Positions 27,242 to 36,132 of a stretch of DNA of 64,000 nucleotides are shown here, one piece after another. The position numbers and the translations under genes were made by a program. The first letter of the stretch is position 1. Each line of letters begins with the position of its first letter. Origin of the DNA: Thermomicrobiales bacterium (GTDB lineage: Bacteria > Chloroflexota > Chloroflexia > Thermomicrobiales > UBA6265). The stretch is taken from the NCBI GenBank assembly GCA_023957115.1, contig JAMLHN010000017.1:1-64000 (forward strand), read 5' to 3'. Below the pieces are notes generated by a model that worked only from the letters and a program-made list of their open reading frames with translations, was not told the DNA's origin and made no database searches.

Positions 27242-28092
27242 GCGAGTTGCAGGTCGCCCCGCCGCCCATCCGCAAGCAAGCCTATTCGAGCCGCACCCGC
27301 TGGTTGACGAATCTGGGGTTGCTGCTGGTCATTCTCTTCTTCGCGTTGCCGTTTCTCTGGATCGTGGCCGCCGCGTTCGACAACGATGCCGGCAAGTTCG
27401 TCCCCTGGCCCAACGAGCCGACCCTGGACAACTTTCGTTATCTCTTCGACGAGCGCGATGTCGCGCATGCGCTGCGCAACAGCCTGCTCGTGTCGATCTC
27501 GGCCATGACTATCGCAACTGTGCTGGCGTCGCTGGCCGGATTCGCGCTTTCCCGGCTCAGATTTCGATACAAGATCTATGCCGTCTACGCGGTGCTGCTG
27601 CTCTACGCGATCCCGATTGCGGCCACCATGGTGGCGATCTACGATCTGGCCGATCGTCTCGATCTGATCGATACCTTCTATGGGTTGATCCTGGCGCAGA
27701 CGGCCATGATCCTGCCCTTCCTGATCTGGTTGATGAAAGGGTTCTTCGACGGGTTGCCACGCTATCTCGATGAGGCCGCGGCGATCGACGGCCGCTCCAC
27801 CTGGCGGGCGTGGTGGGACATTCTCATGCCGCTGAGCAAAACCGGCCTGGCGATCACGGCTGGATTCGCCTTCACCGCCGCCTGGTCCGAGGTGCTGCTG
27901 GTCATCATCATGATCACCCAGCAGGACAAAGCCACCCTGCCGTTGCAGTTCTTCTTCGCCGCGGAAGGTCGTGGCAATGCCGAAGTCACGGCCGCGCTCG
28001 GCGTGCTCTACCTGGCGCCGGTTGTGCTTCTTTTCCTCTTTTTGCGCCGTTGGATGGTGCGCAGTCTCATCTCTTCGACCCGAGGACTCTGA
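27238..28092 (+). CDS. Sugar ABC importer, permease 2 (MalG type)
   Basis: A 284-residue permease with six helices and the EAA loop LDEAAAIDGRSTWRAWWDI. The segment PTLDNFRYLF and a C-terminal stretch of basic residues are typical of MalG-like subunits. ATG 27238 overlaps the upstream stop by four bases and its own stop touches the ATPase start. Confidence 0.92.
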   Translation: MSELQVAPPPIRKQAYSSRTRWLTNLGLLLVILFFALPFLWIVAAAFDNDAGKFVPWPNEPTLDNFRYLFDERDVAHALRNSLLVSISAMTIATVLASLAGFALSRLRFRYKIYAVYAVLLLYAIPIAATMVAIYDLADRLDLIDTFYGLILAQTAMILPFLIWLMKGFFDGLPRYLDEAAAIDGRSTWRAWWDILMPLSKTGLAITAGFAFTAAWSEVLLVIIMITQQDKATLPLQFFFAAEGRGNAEVTAALGVLYLAPVVLLFLFLRRWMVRSLISSTRGL

Positions 28093-29153
28093 TGGCGCCT
28101 GTGAATTTGCAGCATCTCTGGAAATCGTATGACGAGAAGCAGGGACCGATCGTCCGCAACCTCAGTCTGCACATTGCGGATGGCGAGCTGATCTCACTGC
28201 TCGGACCTTCTGGTTGCGGAAAGACGACCACCCTGCGGATGATTGCCGGACTCGAGTTTCCCGACGCCGGAGAGATCTTCATCGGAGACCAGAACGTCGT
28301 TCCGCTGGCTGCCAAGGATCGGGATATCGCCCTCGTCTTCCAGCAGTACGCGCTCTATCCCCATATGACCGTGCGCGAGAACCTGGAATACCCGCTCAAG
28401 ATCCAGAAGCTGACGCGCGAGGAGATCGACCGCCGGGTGAATGACGCGGCCAAGCTGCTCGGGTTGACCGGCAAGATGGATCGCAAACCGGGCGAGCTCT
28501 CCGGTGGCGAGCAGCAACGCGTTGCGCTTGGACGGGCAATCGTCCGCCGTCCCAAAGTCTTCCTGATGGACGAGCCCCTCTCCAATCTCGATGCCATCCT
28601 GCGGGTGCAGATGCGCTCGCACCTGAAGGCGTTACAGCGAGAGACTGGGGTGACCACGGTCATCGTGACGCACGATCAGAGCGAGGCCATGTCGATGTCC
28701 GACCGGATTGCGGTCATGAATCAGGGCATCATCCAGCAAATCGGCGATCCCGATCATATCTACCAGCATCCGGCCAACACGTTTGTGGCCGGCTTCATCG
28801 GAGATCCGCCCATGAACCTGATGCCGGGGGAGCGTACCGGGGACGGAATCGTGGTCGACGGAAGCTGGCGGATCCATGCGCCGGCCGATCTTCCCCCGGG
28901 TCCGATTACCGTCGGCGCCCGACCGGAGAATATCCGCCTCTCGCTGACCGAACGGGAAGACTGGCATCCGATGACGGTCTATATTTCTGAGCCGCAGGGA
29001 TCGGAAACGATCGTGAACCTCCGATTGGGCGAGGAATTCATCCGGGTGGTGACCGAGCCGGAGATCCGGCCCGGTCCGAACGAGACTGTCTGGGTCAACC
29101 TGGAACGCGGCGCGCTTCGTCTCTTCGACGCCACGACGGGCCAAGCAATTTAG
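28092..29153 (+). CDS. Sugar ABC importer, ATPase (MsmK/UgpC type)
   Basis: A 353-residue nucleotide-binding subunit. Walker A is GPSGCGKTTTLRM (about residues 36-48), the signature is LSGGEQQRVALGRA, Walker B is VFLMDEPLSNLDA, and the H-loop is VIVTHDQSEAMSMSD. The C-terminal 110 residues form the TOBE/OB regulatory domain of sugar-importer ATPases (TVGARPENIRLS). Such ATPases often serve several importers in one cell; a second importer at 53.7-56.8 kb lacks its own, so this one may be shared. Confidence 0.93.
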   Translation: MAPVNLQHLWKSYDEKQGPIVRNLSLHIADGELISLLGPSGCGKTTTLRMIAGLEFPDAGEIFIGDQNVVPLAAKDRDIALVFQQYALYPHMTVRENLEYPLKIQKLTREEIDRRVNDAAKLLGLTGKMDRKPGELSGGEQQRVALGRAIVRRPKVFLMDEPLSNLDAILRVQMRSHLKALQRETGVTTVIVTHDQSEAMSMSDRIAVMNQGIIQQIGDPDHIYQHPANTFVAGFIGDPPMNLMPGERTGDGIVVDGSWRIHAPADLPPGPITVGARPENIRLSLTEREDWHPMTVYISEPQGSETIVNLRLGEEFIRVVTEPEIRPGPNETVWVNLERGALRLFDATTGQAI

Positions 29154-29178
29154 CGCTTCGCGCGGCCCTGGATTCCCC

Positions 29179-29844
29179 CTACCGAACGACGATCTCACCG
29201 GTCATGTTCGGATGCGGGCCGCACACGTAGCGATACGTCCCCGGCTCGTCGAAGATGCGGGCATAGGCCGCTCCCGGGCCGATCAGCCCGGAGCTTTCGT
29301 TCGTTCCGTCGATGACGATGGTGTGCCCTTCGGTCGAGTTGTTGACCCAAACGACCAGCGTGCCCGCGACGATCTCGGTCGTGGTGGGGTCGAACGCGCC
29401 CGAGCCCATTCCGCCGGTGATATCGATGACCAGCGCGCCGCTTGGCGCGGTCATCGGCGTGCTCCCGAGCGTTTGGCCGACCTTGACCGGTCCCATATCG
29501 AATGCCGGAAATGAGCCAGGTCTTCCTTCCAGATTCCAAATGCCCTTGGAGGGAAAGGTCAATTCGATGGTGTAGTTGCCATCGCCCGTTGCCTTGGCGG
29601 CGGTTTCCTCGATGGTCTTGCCGGTTTCCGTTTGTGTGGCGGAGATGACCAGCGGATCGATATCGACCGGGTTTATCCCGTGCTGCTTGATCGAGAGCTG
29701 CATGGTCATCGGTTTCCCGATTTCCAGCACATCCGGTCCATCGACGATCTCTACACTGGCCCAGCCGCCAGCATGCGAGAAATGAAGCGGGAGTAGCGCG
29801 ACGGCCGCAAGCACGATGAGCGCGACAATACGTTTCGGGTTCAT
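29179..29844 (-). CDS. Exported cupredoxin with N-terminal YtkA/FixH-like domain
   Basis: A 221-residue exported protein. AAGGAGG lies six bases before ATG 29844 and a signal peptide of about 26 residues ends near HFSHAGG. Residues 30-115 resemble the YtkA/FixH-like beta domain found in copper-handling proteins (PMTMQLSIKQHG, IELTFPSKGIWNLEG). Residues 130-221 are a cupredoxin: the type 1 copper ligands are His in EGHTIVIDG and Cys, His, Met in YVCGPHPNMTGEIVV. Likely a periplasmic-side electron carrier or copper protein. It points toward the ABC operon and is transcribed alone. Confidence 0.85.
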   Translation of the reverse strand: MNPKRIVALIVLAAVALLPLHFSHAGGWASVEIVDGPDVLEIGKPMTMQLSIKQHGINPVDIDPLVISATQTETGKTIEETAAKATGDGNYTIELTFPSKGIWNLEGRPGSFPAFDMGPVKVGQTLGSTPMTAPSGALVIDITGGMGSGAFDPTTTEIVAGTLVVWVNNSTEGHTIVIDGTNESSGLIGPGAAYARIFDEPGTYRYVCGPHPNMTGEIVVR

Positions 29845-29963
29845 GGTGTGCCTCCTTGGATATTGCCCATCAACATCCCCCATACACCACCTGAAACCAT
29901 TCGGTTCCCGATAACAAACCCTGTTCCGTACCAATGAGCTCGCTGTCGCGAACGAGCGGAGCC

Positions 29964-30003
29964 CGGCGATCGTAGCTGAGGACGTCTGTCCTCTTGCGTC
30001 GAC
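29964..30003. repeat. Dispersed repeat, copy A
   Basis: Shares CGGCGATCGTAGCTGAGG with position 45783 and GTCTGnCCTCTTGCGTCGAC (29984-30003) with the reverse complement of 45824-45843. The rest of this intergenic region (29845-30139) shows no gene. Confidence 0.55.
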
Positions 30004-30139
30004 TTGAAACGGACCTTCGTCCTGAGCCCTGGTCCTGCGACGATCTGGACGGCTGCTGTCGGGGCGTGAACGGACGGATTCCGGGCGAATCCAGCGCGGG
30101 TGGAGGTACGTCGTCGAGGTTTCAAACAATCCCTAACTC

Positions 30140-30919
30140 CTATTCCTCGATCTCTCCCATCGACTCCGCGATTGCGAGGGCTTCCTCCATCGAAAGTGCC
30201 GACTCGAAGCGGAACCCGATACTACCTTCTTGCCAGATAAGGGCATTGGCCGTGGCGCGGGTTTCCGTGGTGTCGTCGCCGAAGATGGTGAGATCGGATG
30301 CGCCTTCGACCCAGTACGCGGGCGAGCCTTTCACGTTGGTTTCCATAACCCGACCGTTCGGAATCGCGACGGTCTTCAGTAGCATGACAATATCTTCCGG
30401 CGGATCGAATTGCATCAGGACCGCACCGAGACCGGTTTCCGCGGCCTCGGGGAGCGTATCGCTTGGGTTCCAGACCATGGTCCCGAGCGTGTCGCCGTTT
30501 TCGAGCACACGCAGATAGACGGCATCCGGACCGCCGAGTGTGTCTGGTTGCATGGGAGCAAAGGGGAGCCAGTGCTGGAAGTCCTGCATTGAGGTCGGCG
30601 TGCCGAGATTCGGATGAGCGGCTGGTGTCGTTACCGACTCCCCAAGCTCGATGCGCAGCCCCTCGATTCCGAGGAAATCAGCAACCGTCGACCGGATCGA
30701 CGACGATGCCAGCAATGTCCCAGAGAGCAGAAGCAAGATTGCGGCCACCGCAAGCCATGTTCGACGACGATCCCAGATCTCCCTTGGCGCTGGTTGGGTA
30801 TGCGATGCCAAGACGGCATGAGCGAGATCGGGCGTTGGTGCCCAGGCGATCCGGCTGCCGAGCGCCGAAAGCTGCGCTTCCAGCTCGTCGTTGGGTTGTT
30901 CGAACGCTCGGCTAGACAT
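30140..30919 (-). CDS. Anti-sigma-factor-like membrane protein
   Basis: A 259-residue protein with one membrane helix at about residues 53-70 (WLAVAAILLLLSGTLLA). The 50-residue cytoplasmic part and a 190-residue outer domain, with SAYW- and DLTIFG-type beta segments as in DUF4367 proteins, fit an anti-sigma factor. Its start overlaps the end of the ECF sigma gene by eight bases, the standard coupled arrangement. No zinc HxxxCxxC motif is seen in the cytoplasmic part, so it is not a ZAS-type anti-sigma. Confidence 0.8.
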   Translation of the reverse strand: MSSRAFEQPNDELEAQLSALGSRIAWAPTPDLAHAVLASHTQPAPREIWDRRRTWLAVAAILLLLSGTLLASSSIRSTVADFLGIEGLRIELGESVTTPAAHPNLGTPTSMQDFQHWLPFAPMQPDTLGGPDAVYLRVLENGDTLGTMVWNPSDTLPEAAETGLGAVLMQFDPPEDIVMLLKTVAIPNGRVMETNVKGSPAYWVEGASDLTIFGDDTTETRATANALIWQEGSIGFRFESALSMEEALAIAESMGEIEE

Positions 30920-31529
30920 CGTCGATCGCTCCAGACCGGGTGGTGAGCTCGGTACGTAGCCGGCTGGTGGCGCGGCTGAGACGTGACTTCACGGTGCCGC
31001 GCGGGCATTCGAGCAGCTCGGCCATCTCCGTTTCCGACAGTTCGAGGAAATACCGGTAGGCGATGATCTGCTGATCCTGTTCGCTCAAGCGCCGGACCGC
31101 CGCCAGAAGCTCGCGTTGTTCCTCGGATCGTTCGGCCAGCTCGTCGGGCGAGGGCGCCAACGAAACGATGCGCTCATCGAGCGGACCGGTCGCTCGCCGC
31201 GCACGCGATCGAACCCGGTTCTTCGCCTCATTGGCCACGATGCGCAGCAACCAGGGCCGGAACGGCGCATCGTCGCGAAATGAACCGAGCGCCTGAACTG
31301 CCTTGATGAAGCCGGTCTGGGTCGCGTCTTGGGCCTCGTCCCCGTCGCCGGTAATCAGACAGGCGACGCGGAAGGCAACATCCTGATAGCGCCGCACGAG
31401 TTGCTCGAGGGCGTGCTGGTCTCCCGTTTTGGCTCGTGCGATCAGATCGGCGTCGTCGATCGGTGCCTCGTTCCGGTGCTGAATCGGTCCTCTCTGATCA
31501 GTACACCGGCAAGGACCGATCGGTTCCAT
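30912..31529 (-). CDS. ECF RNA polymerase sigma factor
   Basis: A 205-residue ECF sigma factor. Region 2 is LVRRYQDVAFRVACLITGDG to WLLRIVANEAKNRVR, and region 4 is LSEQDQQIIAYRYFLELS to CPRGTVKSRLSRA, which carries the recognition helix. The ATG at 31529 has no clear ribosome site; the first 25 residues are weakly conserved and the true start may be a little further in. Overlap with the anti-sigma gene implies joint translation. Its target promoters are unknown. Confidence 0.88.
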   Translation of the reverse strand: MEPIGPCRCTDQRGPIQHRNEAPIDDADLIARAKTGDQHALEQLVRRYQDVAFRVACLITGDGDEAQDATQTGFIKAVQALGSFRDDAPFRPWLLRIVANEAKNRVRSRARRATGPLDERIVSLAPSPDELAERSEEQRELLAAVRRLSEQDQQIIAYRYFLELSETEMAELLECPRGTVKSRLSRATSRLRTELTTRSGAIDDV

Positions 31530-31724
31530 CTGTGTGGTGGAGAACGAAAAATGCCGGCGAGCTGTTGTCGCAGTGCACAACGCGACAACTGGCTCTCCGG
31601 CGGTTTTCACCCTACCACACGTGGGTGCGAGCACGCAGCACGCAGATCCTGTCTCTGGACACTGCCCTTGCTCATCCCCGGGTTCTCGATGTGTGAAAGT
31701 ACAATGCAAACGTGCGTTGAACGA

Positions 31725-32186
31725 ATGGGAGTGTCGGTCTTGGCGGGTCACGAGAAAGCTGAATCGGTCGAAGCGCTGCTCGATCTGGCGCGGGCAAACG
31801 CTCAGGCGCTGATCATCACGACGACCGAGTATCTGTCCCAGGCGGGAATTCCGCTGGAGGGATGGTCGTGCTATCTCGGCGCCGCGTTCGCCAATTCCTG
31901 GGATCTGACCGCGGCCGGCGATCCGAGCGCGTTTCTGGAGGCGGTGCTCACGAGCTACAAGGCCATCGGAGCGCGCGTTCATTCGGTCACCTATGAGGAT
32001 GGCCGCGCCGAAGCGGTCATCTCTGGATTCCCCAACGAGGGGCTCTGTCAGGAGCTCGGCGCCGATTGTTCGCTGGCGACCGCATACAACGATGTGGCGG
32101 CGGATATTGCCGAGCGGCTGGGACTCACCTGGTGGTGGGGGACGAGCGATGGCCTGACGACCCTGGTCACCACGGTTGGGGATTAG
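31725..32186 (+). CDS. Hypothetical protein, 153 residues
   Basis: A soluble, acidic protein of unknown family. It begins at ATG 31725 or, with better spacing from GGGAG, at TTG 31740. A helix-rich head (ESVEALLDLARANAQALIITTTEYLSQAGI) is followed by a mixed domain with Trp and Cys residues (GWSCYLGAAF, EGLCQELGADCSLA) and the end GLTWWWGTSDGLTTLVT. It looks like a sensory or V4R/heme-type fold by length, but this cannot be shown. The DUF503 gene starts nine bases after its stop. Confidence 0.6.
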   Translation: MGVSVLAGHEKAESVEALLDLARANAQALIITTTEYLSQAGIPLEGWSCYLGAAFANSWDLTAAGDPSAFLEAVLTSYKAIGARVHSVTYEDGRAEAVISGFPNEGLCQELGADCSLATAYNDVAADIAERLGLTWWWGTSDGLTTLVTTVGD

Positions 32187-32194
32187 CCGTCATC

Positions 32195-32491
32195 ATGGCT
32201 TCGGTGGTCGGTGTCGCGCATATCACGATCTACCTCGACGATTCGTTCTCGCTGAAGGACAAGCGTCAGGTCGTGCGGTCGATCAGCGCCAAGGTCCGCA
32301 ACACGTTCAATGCCGGTATTGCCGAGGTCGAAGACCTGAACGACATGCGGGTGGCGACATTGGGGGTTGTCTGTATCAGCAATCAGGCAGCCCACGTGAC
32401 CGAAATGCTCGCGACGATCGTTCAATTCATCGAACGGAATCTCGAACTTGGCGCCGTTGGTGAGATCGAGACGGAGCTCATTCATGTCTGA
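32195..32491 (+). CDS. DUF503 (YlxP-like) protein
   Basis: A 98-residue protein of the DUF503 family. The family signature is SLKDKRQVVRSISAKVRNTF, and the ferredoxin-like beta-alpha-beta order and length are normal. YlxP-like proteins are found near rbfA, infB and truB in many bacteria and are thought to help ribosome work; that context is missing here. ATG 32195 has GGGGA ten bases before it. Confidence 0.85.
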   Translation: MASVVGVAHITIYLDDSFSLKDKRQVVRSISAKVRNTFNAGIAEVEDLNDMRVATLGVVCISNQAAHVTEMLATIVQFIERNLELGAVGEIETELIHV

Positions 32492-32533
32492 GCGAACCGC
32501 TGCGGCGGTTCACACTCGCCTGGAGTTCGAGAT

Positions 32534-33814
32534 ATGTCCACATCGACCAGACAACCTCGCGTCGTAGTGGTTGGCGCCGGGTTCGGCGGATTGCGCGCCA
32601 TCCAGGCATTGAAAAATGCCCCGGTTCAGATCATCGTCGTCGACCGCCGCAACCATCACACCTTCCAGCCGTTGCTCTATCAGGTTGCCACTGCATCCCT
32701 TTCTCCGGCAGATATCGCCAAACCGATTCGCTCGATCCTGCGGGGCCAGGACAATGTCCGTGCAGTGCTGATGACCGAGGCGCTGTCGGTCGATCCCACC
32801 GAGCAGATATTGCACACCGATGCCGGCCCGATTCCGTACGACTATCTCGTGCTCGCCACGGGCGCCCGCCATTCGTATTTCGGGCGTGATGATTGGGAAC
32901 CGTACGCTCCCGGGCTCAAGACACTGGAAGATGCGTTGGAGATCCGGCGGCGCGTGCTAAGCGCCTTCGAGGAGGCCGAGCGCACCGAAGACGATACCGA
33001 ACGCGACCGGCTCCTGACCTTTGTGGTGATCGGTGGCGGTCCGACCGGCGTCGAGCTGGCCGGCGCGTTGGGCGAGATCTCACGCTATACGCTCGCCCGC
33101 GAGTTCGACCGTATCGACCCGACCTGGGCGCGAATCTTCCTGTTCGAAGCGGCGCCGCGGATTCTGCCGTCGTTCCCTGAATCGCTGGCGCGGAAGGCGA
33201 CTACCTATCTCAACCAGGTTGGGGTACAGGTCCGCACCGATACCTTCGTGACCGAGGTCGATGATGCGGGCGTCGTGGCCGGAGACCGGCGGTTCGAGGC
33301 CGCGACGGTGCTTTGGGCTGCCGGCGTTGCCGCATCCGGGATCGGGAAGACGATGGATGTGGAGCTCGATCGCGCGGGCCGGATTCTGGTTCAGCCGGAT
33401 CTTTCGATTGCGACGTATCCGAACATCTTCGTCGTGGGCGATCTTGCCGTGCTTGACGGGCCGGATGGCAAACCGTACCCGGGAGTTGCCCAGGTCGCCA
33501 TGCAGCAAGGACGGCTGGCCGGAGCGAACATTCGCCGCCGGACTGCTGGGCAACCGGCGCAGGCGTTCCACTATCAGGACAAGGGCAACCTGGCGACGAT
33601 CGGGCGCAACCGCGCTATCGCCGATATCAGGGGATTTCGGCTTGCCGGGTTCGGCGCCTGGCTGGTCTGGCTCTGGATTCACATCTTTTTCCTGATTGGA
33701 TTCCAGAATCGGTTACGGGTGGCGTTCCAATGGGCATGGTCATATTTCCGGTTCGACCGGGGCGCGCGCCTGATCACCTCGACCGGATATGATCGAACCA
33801 AGGAAATCGTCTAG
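32534..33814 (+). CDS. ndh: Type II NADH dehydrogenase (NDH-2)
   Basis: A 426-residue flavoprotein of the membrane-associated NDH-2 family, which passes electrons from NADH to quinone without pumping protons. The FAD Rossmann motif is VVGAGFGGLRAI (residues 13-24), the second GGGPTGVELAGALGE motif binds NADH, and VVGDLAVLDG near residue 300 closes the FAD site. The last 80 residues carry an amphipathic/hydrophobic segment (FGAWLVWLWIHIFFLIGFQ) that anchors it to the membrane. It is followed by a terminator. Confidence 0.92.
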   Translation: MSTSTRQPRVVVVGAGFGGLRAIQALKNAPVQIIVVDRRNHHTFQPLLYQVATASLSPADIAKPIRSILRGQDNVRAVLMTEALSVDPTEQILHTDAGPIPYDYLVLATGARHSYFGRDDWEPYAPGLKTLEDALEIRRRVLSAFEEAERTEDDTERDRLLTFVVIGGGPTGVELAGALGEISRYTLAREFDRIDPTWARIFLFEAAPRILPSFPESLARKATTYLNQVGVQVRTDTFVTEVDDAGVVAGDRRFEAATVLWAAGVAASGIGKTMDVELDRAGRILVQPDLSIATYPNIFVVGDLAVLDGPDGKPYPGVAQVAMQQGRLAGANIRRRTAGQPAQAFHYQDKGNLATIGRNRAIADIRGFRLAGFGAWLVWLWIHIFFLIGFQNRLRVAFQWAWSYFRFDRGARLITSTGYDRTKEIV

Positions 33815-33861
33815 CGCGGTGGCGACATTCGAGCCGCGTTTTTGCTACCCTTTGCGGTAGC
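33815..33861 (+). terminator. Terminator of the NDH-2 gene
   Basis: CGCGG (33815-33819) pairs with CCGCG (33834-33838) and is followed by TTTTT, one of few T-tailed terminators here. A second small hairpin, GCTACC-6-GGTAGC, follows at 33844-33861. Confidence 0.6.
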
Positions 33862-33909
33862 TTCAGTGGCTCGATCCGCGGTAGAGAGCGGGAAAGGGAC
33901 GACGAACGT

Positions 33910-34104
33910 ATGTTGGCGCGAGTGCTGGTTGCAGTCGGAGTGACGGCAGCGGCCGTGGGCTTTTCGTTCTACGGGATCGCGACCTCGACGTACGAGTTCT
34001 ACGATCGAGCCGGGGATGTCGGTGTGATTCTGATGGTCGGAGGCGTGATCGCATCCGTCGTCGGTGGATTCTGGTATCGCGCGCAGGAGCGCGGTCTCCG
34101 CTAA
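33910..34104 (+). CDS. Small membrane protein, 64 residues
   Basis: A short protein with two membrane helices (VLVAVGVTAAAVGFSFYGI and VGVILMVGGVIASVVGGF) joined by a short polar turn, and a basic end. AAGGGA lies about 12 bases before the ATG. It sits between two terminators, so it is its own transcript. No family recognised. Confidence 0.6.
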   Translation: MLARVLVAVGVTAAAVGFSFYGIATSTYEFYDRAGDVGVILMVGGVIASVVGGFWYRAQERGLR

Positions 34105-34133
34105 CACGTGTTTCGCGAACGAATCGAGAAGAC

Positions 34134-34165
34134 CCGGCGCGGAGTTCTTCAGCGCCGGTTCTTTT
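34134..34165 (+). terminator. Terminator of the small membrane protein gene
   Basis: CCGGCGC, an 11-base loop, GCGCCGG and TTCTTTT. The T-rich tail makes it a conventional intrinsic terminator, 30 bases past the stop. Confidence 0.75.
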
Positions 34166-34210
34166 GCGGTATGGCTCGCTTTGGGGAATCGAGGCTGCTG
34201 CTGCGAGCGC

Positions 34211-35539
34211 CTACCCGTTCACCGCGCTCGACGTGGATAGTCGCGCACCACGATGGGGCCATGGCGTCCGTTGCAACAGTACGTCCTCATCCGGATACCA
34301 GCGGCTCCGGACGTTCCCGACAAGGTACAGGGATCCGGTGACGAGCACCGAGCTCCCGGTTCGGTGTGCCAGCGCGAGCGCTAGGTCAACGGCGGAACGC
34401 GCGTCGGGCTCGATCTCGACTGGTCCGTCGAACGCCAGCTCATCCAGAAGGGCGGTCAGCCGGTCGACCGTGGTGGCGGCTTTTTCGTCGATCGCCGGTT
34501 CGGTCAGGATGAGCACCGAGGCCAGTGGCGCCAGCGTGTGTAGCATGGCGCGCGCGTCCTTCGACTCCAGGAAACCGGCCACGACGACCGGCTTCTCGCG
34601 TGGATACGCACGGGAGAACCAGCCTGCCAGCGCCTCGATTTTTTGGGGATTGTGCGCGCCATCGAGGATGACGCGCGGTTGGTCTTGAACGATCTCGGCC
34701 CGGCCGGGTAGCCGGGTTTGTTCGAGTCCTTCCTGGATGTCATCCAGATCGACGGCGAAACCCAGCAGCTCGACTGCAGCGCGTGCCGTCGCCTCGTTGG
34801 TCTGTGCGAAGTTGCCCTGCGTCGGAATGACGCGATGCACGTCGGCACCCTGTTTCGACGCTTCACCGGCCACGACCTTGAGCGCGGCGCGGTTGCCAAG
34901 CGCCGCGACGACCGGGGTAAACGGCTCGATGATGCCGGCCTTGTGCCAGGCGATCTCCTCGATCGTCGAACCGAGGGTATCCATATGGTCGTAGCCGATC
35001 TCGGTAATGACCGAGATCATTGGATGAACCACATTGCTGAGATCGAACCGTCCCCCTGCACCGACCTCGATGACGGCCATATCGACGCGTGCGTGCTCCA
35101 ACCAGCTCAGCACCATCGCCATCCACAGTTGACCGTAGCTCGGGTGAAACCCCTCGCCTTCGAGCGTATCCAGGGTCGAATCGACCAGGTTGGCGAACTC
35201 GGTTGCCTCGATCATCTCCCGGTCGATCTGCAGCTTTTCGGTCGCCACCTGCAAATAGGGCGAGGTATGCAGTCCGGTTCGATACCCCGCGGAGGTCAGG
35301 ATCGAGGCGATGGCCGCCGCGGTCGATCCTTTGCCAGACGTCCCCGCTACGTGAACGATCGGTGTTGCTGCAAGGGGATTGCCAAGCACGGTCAACATCT
35401 CGCGCAAGCGGTCAAGCCGGAACTCGGCCCGTTGCTGGAATGTCGCGATCGAGGGATCGAGCGCTTCTCCCGTACCGAGCCGTTCGGTGCGGTCGAGCGC
35501 CTGTTGGTAGCGGCGAAGCGCCGTCGAATTGCGGGTCAT
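34211..35539 (-). CDS. folC: Folylpolyglutamate synthase / dihydrofolate synthase
   Basis: A 442-residue Mur-ligase-family enzyme that adds glutamate to folates (and often makes dihydrofolate from dihydropteroate). The ATP loop is HVAGTSGKGSTAAAI (about residue 65), HTSPYLQVATEK is the omega-loop/substrate region, and ILDGAHNPQKIEAL is the C-terminal FolC signature. ATG 35539 overlaps the stop of the YdjM-like gene by four bases. Length is normal. Confidence 0.92.
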   Translation of the reverse strand: MTRNSTALRRYQQALDRTERLGTGEALDPSIATFQQRAEFRLDRLREMLTVLGNPLAATPIVHVAGTSGKGSTAAAIASILTSAGYRTGLHTSPYLQVATEKLQIDREMIEATEFANLVDSTLDTLEGEGFHPSYGQLWMAMVLSWLEHARVDMAVIEVGAGGRFDLSNVVHPMISVITEIGYDHMDTLGSTIEEIAWHKAGIIEPFTPVVAALGNRAALKVVAGEASKQGADVHRVIPTQGNFAQTNEATARAAVELLGFAVDLDDIQEGLEQTRLPGRAEIVQDQPRVILDGAHNPQKIEALAGWFSRAYPREKPVVVAGFLESKDARAMLHTLAPLASVLILTEPAIDEKAATTVDRLTALLDELAFDGPVEIEPDARSAVDLALALAHRTGSSVLVTGSLYLVGNVRSRWYPDEDVLLQRTPWPHRGARLSTSSAVNG

Positions 35540-36048
35540 CGAATGTGCTCGAACACGAGATAGCAGAGCCCAATCAGGACGATGAGTGATGTCATCGAGT
35601 GGATGATGCCATCTCGGCGGCTTCCCGTGGGGATGCGCATCCCGGGCGGCAGAATGCGGAGCCGGGCATCGACAAATGGCAGGCCTGGCCGGATACCGCT
35701 GGGCGTCGCGGCATCGAGCAAGAGATGCGAACCGATGCCGAGCGCAAACGCCGCCAGAAGCGGCTCGACCAGATCCGCGTGAAGCCGAAACCGGGTGTCA
35801 TCGACGCCGGTCAGCGCAGTCAGCAGCATATAGACGAGCGCAGTTGCCGCCGCCGCGAAGAGCAGACTGTGCGAGAGCCCCCGATGTGTCAGAAACCGGC
35901 GGGCATCGGATTTGAGGTCGGCGTAATCGGGCACCACCGCTCCGGCCATCCCCAGGAAGATCGCCCCGGCTGCCGCGGCCGGCGAAAGCCCGGCTGCCAC
36001 GGGCAGGGCGACGGCGGCTCCGGTGGTGATATGGGTGACGCGTTTCAT
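35536..36048 (-). CDS. YdjM-like membrane metal-dependent hydrolase
   Basis: A 170-residue membrane protein of the YdjM/DUF457 family. It has four hydrophobic segments and the conserved polar positions VVPDYADL, THRGLSHSL and LGIGSHLLLDAATPSG, which hold the His/Asp residues of the presumed metal site. In E. coli the family member is SOS-induced; the role is unknown. Coupled to folC by a four-base overlap, an odd pairing. Confidence 0.85.
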   Translation of the reverse strand: MKRVTHITTGAAVALPVAAGLSPAAAAGAIFLGMAGAVVPDYADLKSDARRFLTHRGLSHSLLFAAAATALVYMLLTALTGVDDTRFRLHADLVEPLLAAFALGIGSHLLLDAATPSGIRPGLPFVDARLRILPPGMRIPTGSRRDGIIHSMTSLIVLIGLCYLVFEHIR

Positions 36049-36066
36049 ATTGTCCGGGGTGAGGCA

Positions 36067-36095
36067 ACCCCCGATTCCGGCTGGAATCGGGGGGT
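36067..36095 (-). terminator. Terminator of the DEAD-box helicase gene
   Basis: ACCCCCGATTCC, loop GGCT, GGAATCGGGGG form an 11-12 bp stem about 40 bases after the helicase stop on the minus strand, ahead of the YdjM-like gene. Confidence 0.7.
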
Positions 36096-36132
36096 ACCGA
36101 ATGTGCTGATCTTGCGCAGCGACATGTGCGAT

